DNA of 64,000 bases from RGIG5579 sp045655865. Its GTDB lineage: Bacteria; Bacillota; Clostridia; Oscillospirales; SIG627. Of the stretch, positions 46,134 to 55,522 are shown in pieces (the first letter of the stretch is position 1; every line of letters starts with the position of its first letter). The position numbers and the translations under genes were made by a program. Below the pieces are notes generated by a model. It did no database searches, was not told the DNA's origin, and was given only the letters and a program-made list of their open reading frames with translations. Location: positions 9,677 through 73,676 of the forward strand of contig JAZOQB010000047.1 of NCBI GenBank assembly GCA_045655865.1, given 5' to 3'.

Positions 46134-47453
46134 TTAATTTTCGTTGGTTTCTGTGTTTTGAGCGTTCTCTTCTTCCTTCTCCACAACTCTGGGAGTAGCT
46201 TCAACGGTGCATCCTGCCTCTTCCAAGGGCTTGAGAACACTCGTATCCTTCATGGGGTTGTCTGAGATGTAAAGATTCTTCAAGCTCTTTAGACCGGCAA
46301 GGGGAGCAGGATCGGTGATCTCATTGGTTTCCAGTTCCAAGGTAGTAAGGGCAGTCAAGTCCTTGAGAGGGGTTACATCCTCGATCTTATTCTCAGACAG
46401 ATGCAGTGCAGTAAGAGCCTTAAAGCCGGAAAGAGGAGATATGCTGACGATCTGGTTCTTGCTGGCGCTAAGGGTCACCATAGAAACAGCCTTTTCCAGC
46501 CCCTCAAGACTTGTGATCTTGTTTTCATCCAAAAGCAAGGTCTCCAATTTTGTCATTCCGGACAAAGCCGCAACGGACTCAATTTGGTTTTGAGAAAGAG
46601 AAAGGGTCTCAAGCTCTACCATTCCATTCAGAGCTTGCACAGAGGTAATCTTGTTGCTATCAAGAGAAAGGGTGGTCATCTTTGTAAGGCCGGAGATGGA
46701 AGAAAGATTTTCAATGCTATTCTCGATAAGAGACAGGGTCTCAAGGCTTGACAGACCACTCAAAGGCGCAAGGTCGGAGATCTCATTTTTGTTGGCCACC
46801 AGAGTCTTTAAACTGGTCATTCCGGAAAGAACGGAAAGGTCTTTGATCCCGGTCTGGGTGAGATTTAAAGTCTCCAGATTCACAAGGTTCTTCAAAAACG
46901 AAGCGTCCGCTACGGAAATTTTCGCGATCTGCAGATCTTTTAAGCCGGTAAGAGAGGCAAGAGGAGAAAGGTCTGCCAGCTTGGCACCGTCCAAAATCAA
47001 GTGCTCCAGGCTGGAAAACCCGGAAAGCTGAGAAGCAGATTCTACTGCCTTTACATCCCCGGATAGATTTAAATACTTCAAGCCTCGCAGCATGGCAAGA
47101 TCGCCGGAAAAATCACGAAGAGGGCCGGAAATGCTTACCTGAACAAGTTTCGAGGAAGCATCTTCCTGCTTTTGAACGATGGCTTCCATTGCTTCGTTTC
47201 CGCCCAGAGCCAGGGTGTTATTGCCGGCAAATTCCAAGTATGCAATGGAATCCAGATCCTCCTGGGTGATCTTGCGAGCATCTTTTTTGAAATACTGGCT
47301 CATTGCGTCCAGAAAAACGCGGTCCTCAATCAAACCGGATCTTTGATTCCAAGCGCCGATCGCTGTAAATACGAGAAAAGCCACCAACGCCAGGCAAATA
47401 GCGCCATATACGAAGACGGCGGTGGAGTTTTTGGTTTTCTTGCTTTTTGCCAT
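46134..47453 (-). CDS. Membrane-anchored leucine-rich repeat protein
   Basis: 439 residues: a Lys-rich start, one hydrophobic helix (about 12-33), an N-terminal cap region (34-100), and about 13 tandem LRRs of 21-22 residues in the internalin style (LxxLxxLxLxxNxIxDLxPLxxL; about 105-415), then a Glu/Asn-rich tail. It is expected on the outer face, anchored by the N-terminal helix. Internalin-like LRRs bind proteins; no LPXTG sorting signal is present. The repeat DNA is imperfect, so it does not look freshly amplified. Own promoter at 47,493-47,521. Confidence 0.87.
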   Translation of the reverse strand: MAKSKKTKNSTAVFVYGAICLALVAFLVFTAIGAWNQRSGLIEDRVFLDAMSQYFKKDARKITQEDLDSIAYLEFAGNNTLALGGNEAMEAIVQKQEDASSKLVQVSISGPLRDFSGDLAMLRGLKYLNLSGDVKAVESASQLSGFSSLEHLILDGAKLADLSPLASLTGLKDLQIAKISVADASFLKNLVNLETLNLTQTGIKDLSVLSGMTSLKTLVANKNEISDLAPLSGLSSLETLSLIENSIENLSSISGLTKMTTLSLDSNKITSVQALNGMVELETLSLSQNQIESVAALSGMTKLETLLLDENKITSLEGLEKAVSMVTLSASKNQIVSISPLSGFKALTALHLSENKIEDVTPLKDLTALTTLELETNEITDPAPLAGLKSLKNLYISDNPMKDTSVLKPLEEAGCTVEATPRVVEKEEENAQNTETNEN

Positions 47454-47492
47454 AGTTATTTCCTTTCTGGAAGGGTAGAATGATACTTCTAT

Positions 47493-47521
47493 AATTTACA
47501 ACTTTTTTCCAAAATTGTCAA
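47493..47521 (-). promoter_or_regulatory. Promoter of the LRR gene
   Basis: Minus strand TTGACA (47521-47516), 17 bases, TAAATT (47498-47493). It overlaps the last codons of mtaB. Confidence 0.6.
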
Positions 47522-48860
47522 CCGTTTCTATGCTTTTCCCGGAAACGGTCATGGTCTCCACGGAAAAATTTTTTTCACTTCCCAGTCGGATCTCATAGAT
47601 CTGCCCCACACTTCCCTTTTGCGGAAGCGGTATTTTGGTATAGATAAAGTTTTCAGTATAACCGAACATGGCGCCGTCGCGAATCCGCTCACACAACACG
47701 TGATACACTTTTCCTTCCCGCTTTTCGGCAAAGGCGGCAGATTGCTTTTTTGCAATTTGAAAAAGTTCGGCGCAGCGAGTTCGTTTTTCCTCCTGGCTTA
47801 CCGTTTGGCAAAGCCGGGCAGCACGAGTCCCCTCTCGAGGGGAAAAGGGGAAAATGTGTGTATGCAAAAGACCGGCGTTTTCCACCAGGGAAACGGTCTC
47901 TAAAAAGTCCTCCCGGCTTTCTCCGGGAAAGCCGCAGATCAAATCTGCAGAAAGTCCTGCATCCGGAAAATAGGACAGGATCGCATCAATTGCCTCCTCT
48001 TCCTCCCGTCTTCCGTATCTTCTTCCCATGGCAGAGAGCACTCGAGTGCTACCGCTTTGCAAGGACAGATGAAAATGGGGCATGACCGCAGGAAGCGCAG
48101 ACAGCCGGGCACAAAACTCGCGGGTAAACAAAGTTGGCTTTAAGGAGCCAAAGCGGATCCTCTGAAGACCGGAAATCCCATGGAGCGCTTCCACAAGAGC
48201 GGGCAAGTCCGTTTTTTTGTCCAGATCTTCCCCGTAAGCACCGGTTTCGATCCCGGTGAGAACAATTTCCTGATAGCCATTTCCCGCTAAATGCCGCACC
48301 TCTTCTACCACATCGTCCAGCGGACGGGACCGAACCCTTCCCCGGACAATGGGAACATAGCAATAACTGCAAAAGCTATTGCAACCGTCCTCGATCTTCA
48401 CGAAGGCGCGGGCGTTGTGACTTTTCTCCACCCGGAGCTTTTCAAACGCTCTGACTTTGGAAATATCCTCCCTCAGATCCAGGCGTTCCCTCTCTGCCAA
48501 CGGCGTTTCGGAAAGTCTTGCCAATATATCGGCGAGCCGGTCTTTTTGGGTGTTGCCGGCCAAAACGTCCACCTGGGAAAACAGTTCTTTCTCTTTTTCT
48601 CCGGCCCCTTGGGAAAAACAGCCGCAAACGCAAACCAAAGCGTTAGGATTTTGTTCCTTTTGACGCAAGGCGCGGCGGATCATCTGTCGGTCTTTGCGCT
48701 CACTTTCGCCGGTTACGGCGCAAGTGTTGACAAGGTACAGATCACACGTGTCCTCGGGCGTACCCTCTTCAAATCCATGGCGAAAAAGAGCTTCTCGAAT
48801 GGCCTGGGTCTCGTACTGATTCACCCGGCAACCCAAGGTAACAAATGCTGCTTTTTTCAT
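47496..48860 (-). CDS. mtaB: tRNA t6A37 methylthiotransferase MtaB
   Basis: 454 residues. N-terminal UPF0004 domain with three cluster Cys (LGCRVNQYE, NTCAV, CGCFSQ), a radical SAM core with CNSFCSYC (CxxxCxxC, about 158-165), and a C-terminal TRAM domain. It adds the methylthio group to t6A37 of tRNAs reading ANN codons. ATG 48860 is chosen because it begins the conserved KKAAFVTLGCRVN and sits four bases after obgE. Confidence 0.93.
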   Translation of the reverse strand: MKKAAFVTLGCRVNQYETQAIREALFRHGFEEGTPEDTCDLYLVNTCAVTGESERKDRQMIRRALRQKEQNPNALVCVCGCFSQGAGEKEKELFSQVDVLAGNTQKDRLADILARLSETPLAERERLDLREDISKVRAFEKLRVEKSHNARAFVKIEDGCNSFCSYCYVPIVRGRVRSRPLDDVVEEVRHLAGNGYQEIVLTGIETGAYGEDLDKKTDLPALVEALHGISGLQRIRFGSLKPTLFTREFCARLSALPAVMPHFHLSLQSGSTRVLSAMGRRYGRREEEEAIDAILSYFPDAGLSADLICGFPGESREDFLETVSLVENAGLLHTHIFPFSPREGTRAARLCQTVSQEEKRTRCAELFQIAKKQSAAFAEKREGKVYHVLCERIRDGAMFGYTENFIYTKIPLPQKGSVGQIYEIRLGSEKNFSVETMTVSGKSIETVDNFGKKL

Positions 48861-48864
48861 TCTC

Positions 48865-50163
<1,299 letters not shown>

Positions 50164-50165
50164 TC

Positions 50166-50206
50166 AAAAAGGGTACGCCGTAAGAGTCACCCCTCAAGAC
50201 ATACCC
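50166..50206 (-). terminator. Weak terminator or attenuator between rpmA and obgE
   Basis: Read leftward, GGGTATG and CGTACCC (one G-U pair) enclose about 22 bases and are followed by TTTTTTGATT. It would reduce obgE relative to the ribosomal protein genes. Confidence 0.45.
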
Positions 50207-50225
50207 CTTCAAACTTTTGGAAAAA

Positions 50226-50504
50226 TCAGTCGCAGTAAACGCTGACTTTCTTCTTACCGCCGGACATGGGCTCGTACTTCACGGTACCCGCCTTCATGGC
50301 AAAAAGCGTGTCGTCAGAACCAATGCCCACATTCAAACCGGGATGGATGTGAGTGCCTCTCTGGCGAACCAGAATGTTACCGGCAATGCAAGGCTGACCG
50401 TCCGCCTTTTTTACGCCCAATCTCTTGGACTCGGAATCTCTGCCGTTCTTGGTAGAACCAACGCCTTTTTTATGTGCAAAAAATTGCAAGCTAATTTGAA
50501 TCAT
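50226..50504 (-). CDS. rpmA: 50S ribosomal protein L27 with cleavable N-terminal extension
   Basis: 92 residues. Begins [19 protein letters not shown]: the LQFFA motif (residues 6-10) is the site where the protease Prp cuts in Firmicutes, after Ala10, before L27 can work at the peptidyl-transferase centre. ATG 50504 is eight bases after AAAGGG; the ATG two codons earlier leaves only two bases from the ribosome site. Last of the rplU-prp-rpmA set. Confidence 0.96.
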   Translation of the reverse strand: MIQISLQFFAHKKGVGSTKNGRDSESKRLGVKKADGQPCIAGNILVRQRGTHIHPGLNVGIGSDDTLFAMKAGTVKYEPMSGGKKKVSVYCD

Positions 50505-50521
50505 CTTCATTACCCTTTCTC

Positions 50522-50851
50522 TTATTCTAGAATTTTGACCGCTAAATGGTCGGGATAACGGATCTGCAGATCTTTCACCTGCAAAAGCAATCCCTGCAAA
50601 ACACCCTGAACCGCACTCTCGCATTCCGAAGGAACAGAGAGAATCTTGGCTGAGATCAGGGGCTTATCTTCATCAATTTGAAGATCAAGCTCTGCCCCGA
50701 ACACCTCCTGCAGAGTATTCAATACAAGCTGTGTCATGGCGCTGGCCGCGGCGCATAGCACGTCGTGGGGCGCGGGGGCAAGACCTGCGTGACCCTTTAC
50801 GGAAAAGGAGCGAAACTTGTTATCTTGGATAACAAATTCCCAGCGGATCAT
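50522..50851 (-). CDS. prp: Ribosomal-processing cysteine protease Prp
   Basis: 109 residues. The catalytic His lies in [13 protein letters not shown] (about 19-31) and the catalytic Cys in DVLCAAAS (about 31-38), the invariant pair of the family. It removes the N-terminal extension of L27, encoded directly downstream, whose LQFFA site is intact. ATG overlaps the rplU stop as ATGA. Confidence 0.95.
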   Translation of the reverse strand: MIRWEFVIQDNKFRSFSVKGHAGLAPAPHDVLCAAASAMTQLVLNTLQEVFGAELDLQIDEDKPLISAKILSVPSECESAVQGVLQGLLLQVKDLQIRYPDHLAVKILE

Positions 50852-51162
50852 GCTCTGGCGATCTTGGTGATCTGAACCTTGGTGTAGGGCTGTCTGTGGC
50901 CTTGCTTTTTCTTCTCGTTCTTTTTCGCCTTGTAACGGAAAACCACGATCTTCTTGGCTTTGCCGTTCTTCACCACGCTGGCTTCCACACTGGCGCCTGC
51001 AATGGTGGGCTCACCCAAAATCAACCCATCGTTGTCGGAAAGGGCAAGGACTTGATCAAACTTAACATTCTCGCCTTCCTGGACATTCATCTTTTCGAGG
51101 AAAACCACGTCTCCCTCAGAAACCTTGTACTGCTTTCCGCCAATTTCAAAGATAGCAAACAC
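50848..51162 (-). CDS. rplU: 50S ribosomal protein L21
   Basis: 104 residues, matching L21 from MFAIFEIGGKQYKV to the basic HRQPYTKVQITKI end. The start is taken as GTG 51162, which has GAGAGGTG eight bases before it and gives the family's usual N-terminus; a GTG three codons upstream lies inside that ribosome site. Binds 23S rRNA and contacts L20. Confidence 0.95.
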   Translation of the reverse strand: MFAIFEIGGKQYKVSEGDVVFLEKMNVQEGENVKFDQVLALSDNDGLILGEPTIAGASVEASVVKNGKAKKIVVFRYKAKKNEKKKQGHRQPYTKVQITKIARA

Positions 51163-51236
51163 GAAAAGCACCTCTCTTTCTTTTTGTCTCGCTGCTCAGG
51201 CAAGCCGAAGCTTTTTTAAAAGCCTTCTACAAGCGG
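51163..51236 (-). ncRNA. Putative L21 leader (ribosomal protein autoregulatory RNA)
   Basis: The 5' leader of rplU is about 75 bases and folds around small hairpins, including AAGC-TTCG-GCTT (stable UUCG loop), with the stretch CCGCTTGTAGAAGG upstream. Its position and this stretch recall the Firmicutes L21 leader family. The match is from memory of the family and no covariance test could be made. Confidence 0.5.
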
Positions 51237-51242
51237 CTCTCC

Positions 51243-51272
51243 ATTGTAACACAACTTACCAGGTTCTGTCAA
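51243..51272 (-). promoter_or_regulatory. Promoter of rplU-prp-rpmA
   Basis: Minus strand TTGACA (51272-51267), 18 bases, TACAAT (51248-51243). Confidence 0.83.
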
Positions 51273-51332
51273 CCTTTTTTTTAAAAGGATAGAAAAAGCT
51301 CTTGAAAACAAAGAAAAGTTTTCAAATTGTTC

Positions 51333-51363
51333 AAAAAAACCGGGGAAAACTCCCCGGCTTTTT
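51333..51363 (-). terminator. Terminator of acpP
   Basis: CCGGGGA/TCCCCGG (51340-51346, 51351-51357) with flanking runs of A (51333-51339) and T; read leftward it ends in TTTTTTT. Confidence 0.9.
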
Positions 51364-51367
51364 CTAT

Positions 51368-51592
51368 TTAAGAATGGCTTTCGATGTATTCCGCCACCGA
51401 ACGAACGGTTTTCAAACTCATCACGTCTTCATCGGGAACGGTGATGCCAAACTCACTCTCCAGAGTCATCAGCATCTCCACCACTTCCAGGCTATCTGCG
51501 CCAAGGTCGTCCAAAATGTTGGCATCGTCATCAATGGCAGAAGCCTCCAGACGAAGCTGTTTGGCAAGCATTTCTTTTATCTTTTCGATCAT
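51368..51592 (-). CDS. acpP: Acyl carrier protein
   Basis: 74 residues, acidic four-helix protein. The phosphopantetheine attachment Ser is in GADSLEVVEM (S34). It carries growing fatty acids. No other fab gene is adjacent, so it is a single-gene transcript between a clear promoter and terminator. The acyl-ACP thioesterase at 13,127 would act on its acyl forms. Confidence 0.96.
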   Translation of the reverse strand: MIEKIKEMLAKQLRLEASAIDDDANILDDLGADSLEVVEMLMTLESEFGITVPDEDVMSLKTVRSVAEYIESHS

Positions 51593-51647
51593 ATTGTAAT
51601 CTCCTTAATATTCTCCATGTGGAGGCGTCTTTCAAACGAACAGGCCT

Positions 51648-51676
51648 ATTGTACACAATAAACCCCCGTTTGTCAA
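51648..51676 (-). promoter_or_regulatory. Promoter of acpP
   Basis: Minus strand TTGACA (51676-51671), 17 bases, TACAAT (51653-51648). No FapR-like operator was recognised. Confidence 0.85.
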
Positions 51677-51700
51677 GTAAAGCCGTTCAATGCCTTGAGA

Positions 51701-53590
51701 TCACAGTTCTCCTTCCAAAACGCGTCGGCAAGTTTTGTCACGTTCGGTAACATAAAGCCGATACCAAGTTGCAAAGACAAGGATCGTCCAAAGCTTTCGA
51801 TAATTGTCGGCCCGGCCCTCACGGTGATCCTCCAGCATTTTCAGCGCGGCTTCCCGATTGATGTAATCCGTGCAGGTCATATTCTCCAGGATCTCTTTTG
51901 CCCAAGGATACAGTTCATTTTTCAGCCAAACGCGCACCGGAACGGGATATCCCAGCTTCGGGCGAAGGAAGGTGGCTTCGTCAACCAGATCCCGAAAAGC
52001 GTCACGGAGAATGAATTTCGTAGTGCCGTGAGAAAGCTTGTCCTCATCACACAATAAAGCGGCCACACGAAAAACTTCCTTATCCAGGAAAGGAACTCGC
52101 ACTTCCAGAGAATGATGCATGGAGAGTCGGTCGCCTTTCACAAGAATGTCCCCTCTGATCCAGGATCGCATATCCACATACTGCATCTGTTGCATGGGAG
52201 ACAGGCCGTTTGCTTTGGCGTGGTTGTAGATCTCCTGCTCCGGCTGATAAAAACGGAGGGTGGGATCAAAGGTGTTGAGAAATTTTTTCTTTTCTTTTTC
52301 CGTAAAGACAAAGGCGTTACCGATGTAGCGTTCAGAAAGGGGCGTAGTTCCTCGGTAGAGAAGATTTTTGCCCTTAACCCAATCGGGAAGAACACGTGCC
52401 AGGTAATTGAGCACCGATCGAATGGGACTCGGAAGGCCGTAGATCTTTGAGGAAAAACGGGATTCGTCATAGACCTTATAGCCGCCGAAAAGCTCGTCGG
52501 CGCCTTCCCCGGAAAGCACCACCTTCAAATGCCGGGCCGCTTCTTGGCACACCAGGTAAATGGCCACGGTAGAGGGATCGGCTACCGGAAAATCCAGAGA
52601 CCAGACGACCTTTTCAAAGGCGTCTTTAAAATCCTCCACGTCTCGCATCACCTTTATGTGCTCCACGTCAAGGTGCCGTGTAATGGCGCTGGCGTCGTCG
52701 ATCTCCGAATAGCCCTTCACCCCAAAAGCCACGGTAAACGCCTTGATTCCGGGATTGATTTTAGATGAGATGGCCGTGACGATGGCAGAATCGATTCCGC
52801 TGGAAAGGAACGTTCCCACAGGCACGTCGCTGATCATGTGATATTTGACACTTTCGGTCAAAGTTTCACGCAGCAGCGCCTTTTTTTCCTCATAGCTCTT
52901 TTCCCGATCCGCACGGAACATGGGGTCAAAATAGCGCTCCACTCTCCCCTCCCCGGTTTTTCCGTCGAACACCATATAGTGGCCGGCAGGGAGAATGGAA
53001 AGCCCCTGAGAAAATTCCTTTGTGGGCATGTACTGATAAGTAAAATAATGCTGGACCAGTTCATCCCCGGTTCGAAAACTTTCATACCCGGGATCAAAAA
53101 TAAAAGCTTTGGCCTCGCTGGCAAAGGTGATTTTTCCTTCATGGATCCTATAATACAAAGGTTTGATCCCAAAGGGGTCCCGGCCGAGAAACAGGGTCTT
53201 CTCCTCCCGGTCGTAAAACGCAATGGCAAACATCCCCCGAAGCTGAGCAATAAAACTCTCGCCATGACGCCGATAGAGTTTGAGCATAACCTCAAGCTCC
53301 GAGGCGGTTTCAAACGTTTCTCCGGAAAGGGTGTCCCGCAACTCTCGGTAATTGTAGATCTCCCCATTAAACACGCCCAAAACGCTTCCGTCATCGCTTT
53401 CCTTTGGCTGACTTCCGCCGGAAAGATCAATAATAGAAAGGCGTCGAAATGCAAAGGCGATGGGGTCTTCCACCATTAGGCTGTCTTCATCCGGACCGCG
53501 GAAACGAATGGTCTGACTCATCTGTCGGAGGATTTCTTTTTCTTTCTGATCAAACCCATCCGGGCGGAACATGCCGGCAAATCCACACAT
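51701..53590 (-). CDS. asnB: Glutamine-hydrolysing asparagine synthase
   Basis: 629 residues. Starts MCGFAG, so Cys2 is free to act as the class II glutaminase nucleophile. The N-terminal amidotransferase (1-215) is followed by the synthetase domain with the PP-loop FLSSGIDSAIV (about 257-267), SGEGADELFGGYK and the MHHSLEVRVPFLD block. It makes asparagine from aspartate with ammonia from glutamine; close relatives also amidate cell-wall peptides, so the substrate is inferred. AAGGAG precedes the ATG; it follows the 53,627 gene by 36 bases. Confidence 0.93.
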   Translation of the reverse strand: MCGFAGMFRPDGFDQKEKEILRQMSQTIRFRGPDEDSLMVEDPIAFAFRRLSIIDLSGGSQPKESDDGSVLGVFNGEIYNYRELRDTLSGETFETASELEVMLKLYRRHGESFIAQLRGMFAIAFYDREEKTLFLGRDPFGIKPLYYRIHEGKITFASEAKAFIFDPGYESFRTGDELVQHYFTYQYMPTKEFSQGLSILPAGHYMVFDGKTGEGRVERYFDPMFRADREKSYEEKKALLRETLTESVKYHMISDVPVGTFLSSGIDSAIVTAISSKINPGIKAFTVAFGVKGYSEIDDASAITRHLDVEHIKVMRDVEDFKDAFEKVVWSLDFPVADPSTVAIYLVCQEAARHLKVVLSGEGADELFGGYKVYDESRFSSKIYGLPSPIRSVLNYLARVLPDWVKGKNLLYRGTTPLSERYIGNAFVFTEKEKKKFLNTFDPTLRFYQPEQEIYNHAKANGLSPMQQMQYVDMRSWIRGDILVKGDRLSMHHSLEVRVPFLDKEVFRVAALLCDEDKLSHGTTKFILRDAFRDLVDEATFLRPKLGYPVPVRVWLKNELYPWAKEILENMTCTDYINREAALKMLEDHREGRADNYRKLWTILVFATWYRLYVTERDKTCRRVLEGEL

Positions 53591-53626
53591 GGAATTTCTC
53601 TCCTTAAATTTTGACTTCTTACTGAT

Positions 53627-54907
53627 TTAAATTAGTTTCCAATCTGCCTCGTTTCGAATGTCTTCTAAACTGTTCTTGTGGAGAAAGAGGGCAAGAGCGT
53701 ACAAACACCACTCCACTGCGGCGGGATCTACGCGGATGGAGCCCTCAATCAGATACCGCCCCACAAACAGATAACGGTAAAAACCCAAGGCAAGGATGGC
53801 AAGAAAAAGGATGCACAGGATCACAAACCGATTTCCATAGCGCTGTTCCGTATAGGTTTCACAGCAACGCTTTACGGTAAATAGCATCAAACATACCAAA
53901 ACGGCACACGATACTGTCCCAAGGATTCCTAAAACGACGGCAATGGGATCCCCCGGAAAAGAATAGGGAAAATTCCAATCGTCCCTCAACAAACAAAAGA
54001 TCCGATAGGCGTATCCTATCAAGGTAATAACAAAGGTGCCCACGGACACGCTTATCTGCCAAGATTTGACTTTTACAGCCTCCCGGATCCGCCAAAGGCC
54101 CAAGCACACAAACAGAGCAAAAAGCGGACGGGGGAACATATTCAAGTGATCCAGATACCAATCTCCCAAAAACACAGAGGCAACAAAGAAAAAGAGAAAT
54201 CCCTTACGGATGGCAAGACGCTTTTGCATAGATTCATTGCAAGATACCTTTTCCTTGTAATCCTCTTCCAGATTGGTGCAAAAAACCTCGTCAGAGCGAC
54301 AGCGGGCCACATACGCCTTGAGGATCCGGGCGGTATAAATGCCAAAGAAAACCAAAACCAGTGCCCCCACCGCAAAAAGGATGCTCCGAGCCGTGCGGAA
54401 CGTGCGAACCATCGAGGTAAATCCTTCCACAAGCTCCGGATCCGCATCCACATTGGGAAAGAAAATGACGGCGGTCTGCGGAAGAAAGGTAGCGATCGGC
54501 TTTACCAGAAAAAAAGCAGTAAGATAAAGCCTGGCTACTTCATACCCCTTTAACGCCAGATCTCCATCCCGTCGAACAGCAAGATACTGGACGCCTTTGA
54601 AGACGTGATCTACCAAAAGGAAACCCAAAAAGATCTCCGCCAAGAAAAAGAAAAAGGTAACGGTAAGCCGCGTGCTTTCGATCTGAGTGGAGAAAGTGAT
54701 GCCGTTCGCGGCAAATTTAATCAAGCTGGACAGAGCCAAAAGGAAGGCGTAGCGCCGTCCTGCGGCCACCCGTTCTTCCAGATGAGAGAGTTTTTCAAGT
54801 CCTTTGGCGATAAGCAGATATCCGAACAGATCCGGGATTAGATCCAACGTAATCAGCTCCGGATTGATCAGAAACAAAAATCCAAAGAATAAAGTACCGG
54901 TTCCCAT
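53627..54907 (-). CDS. Polytopic membrane protein, paralogue of its neighbour, unknown function
   Basis: 426 residues with about ten hydrophobic segments and a cytosolic loop rich in charged residues (about 195-230). No family name recognised. The N-terminus (MGTGTLFFGFLFL...DLIPDLFGYLLIAKGLEKLS) has the same pattern as that of the next protein upstream, so the two are likely relatives. It lies 12 bases after that gene and before asnB, in a probable secA-membrane-membrane-asnB transcript. Confidence 0.72.
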   Translation of the reverse strand: MGTGTLFFGFLFLINPELITLDLIPDLFGYLLIAKGLEKLSHLEERVAAGRRYAFLLALSSLIKFAANGITFSTQIESTRLTVTFFFFLAEIFLGFLLVDHVFKGVQYLAVRRDGDLALKGYEVARLYLTAFFLVKPIATFLPQTAVIFFPNVDADPELVEGFTSMVRTFRTARSILFAVGALVLVFFGIYTARILKAYVARCRSDEVFCTNLEEDYKEKVSCNESMQKRLAIRKGFLFFFVASVFLGDWYLDHLNMFPRPLFALFVCLGLWRIREAVKVKSWQISVSVGTFVITLIGYAYRIFCLLRDDWNFPYSFPGDPIAVVLGILGTVSCAVLVCLMLFTVKRCCETYTEQRYGNRFVILCILFLAILALGFYRYLFVGRYLIEGSIRVDPAAVEWCLYALALFLHKNSLEDIRNEADWKLI

Positions 54908-54919
54908 AGTACTCCTTTC

Positions 54920-55522
54920 TTACGAATCGGAAAGGCGAAAGAGCGACCGCAGAAGACAAATGGTGCCGTACCAAATAAGAAACACCAGAAAAAGATAATC
55001 CAGTCGGGAGATCACGTTTGCCACCGCGGTAAAACTGACAGGAACAGGCAAAAGCCGCACCAGTCGAGTCAGGAGATACAGCCCTCCCTCCACCAAAGCA
55101 ATACGAGGCATCAAGGCGTGGGCACCGGATAGACGGTCCTCGCCTTGTTTGCGGCAAAACCTTGCCGTTTGGCGGAAGAGAACATAAATAAAGGCCAGTT
55201 CCAAAAGGTGAACGCTCACGTCCAGCGCCCGGCCGGCAAAAATCTGCCGTCCCTGTTCGGAATAAAACACGGAAAAAAACAAGGTGTCCTTTGCCAGGGT
55301 AAACAAAGATAGGACGAAAAACAAAACGGGTGCCTTGCGAATTTGCTCAAAGCCTTCCGCTTTTTTTGACAAAGTGCCAAGTCCCAAAAAGAGCAGAACC
55401 CAACCGATCGCATCCGGGAAAATATCGATCATGGCGTAGGCTCCGTCCATGCCCGTATGGCGCAAGGCGATTTGAAAATCATAAAGGAACATGAAGCCCA
55501 GAAAAAGCGAACCGAAACCCAT
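54920..55522 (-). CDS. Polytopic membrane protein, unknown function
   Basis: 200 residues with five or six hydrophobic segments. N-terminus [16 protein letters not shown] followed by DIFPDAIGWVLLFLGLGTLS matches the start of the downstream 426-residue protein. No known family. ATG 55522 shares one base with the secA stop (TGATG) and follows AAAGGAG, so it is translated directly after SecA. A link to secretion is suggested by coupling only. Confidence 0.75.
   Translation of the reverse strand: MGFGSLFLGFMFLYDFQIALRHTGMDGAYAMIDIFPDAIGWVLLFLGLGTLSKKAEGFEQIRKAPVLFFVLSLFTLAKDTLFFSVFYSEQGRQIFAGRALDVSVHLLELAFIYVLFRQTARFCRKQGEDRLSGAHALMPRIALVEGGLYLLTRLVRLLPVPVSFTAVANVISRLDYLFLVFLIWYGTICLLRSLFRLSDS

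Noticed and set aside
46200..47150. Imperfect repeats of about 66 bases
   Set aside because: They encode the 21-22 residue leucine-rich repeats; no separate DNA element.
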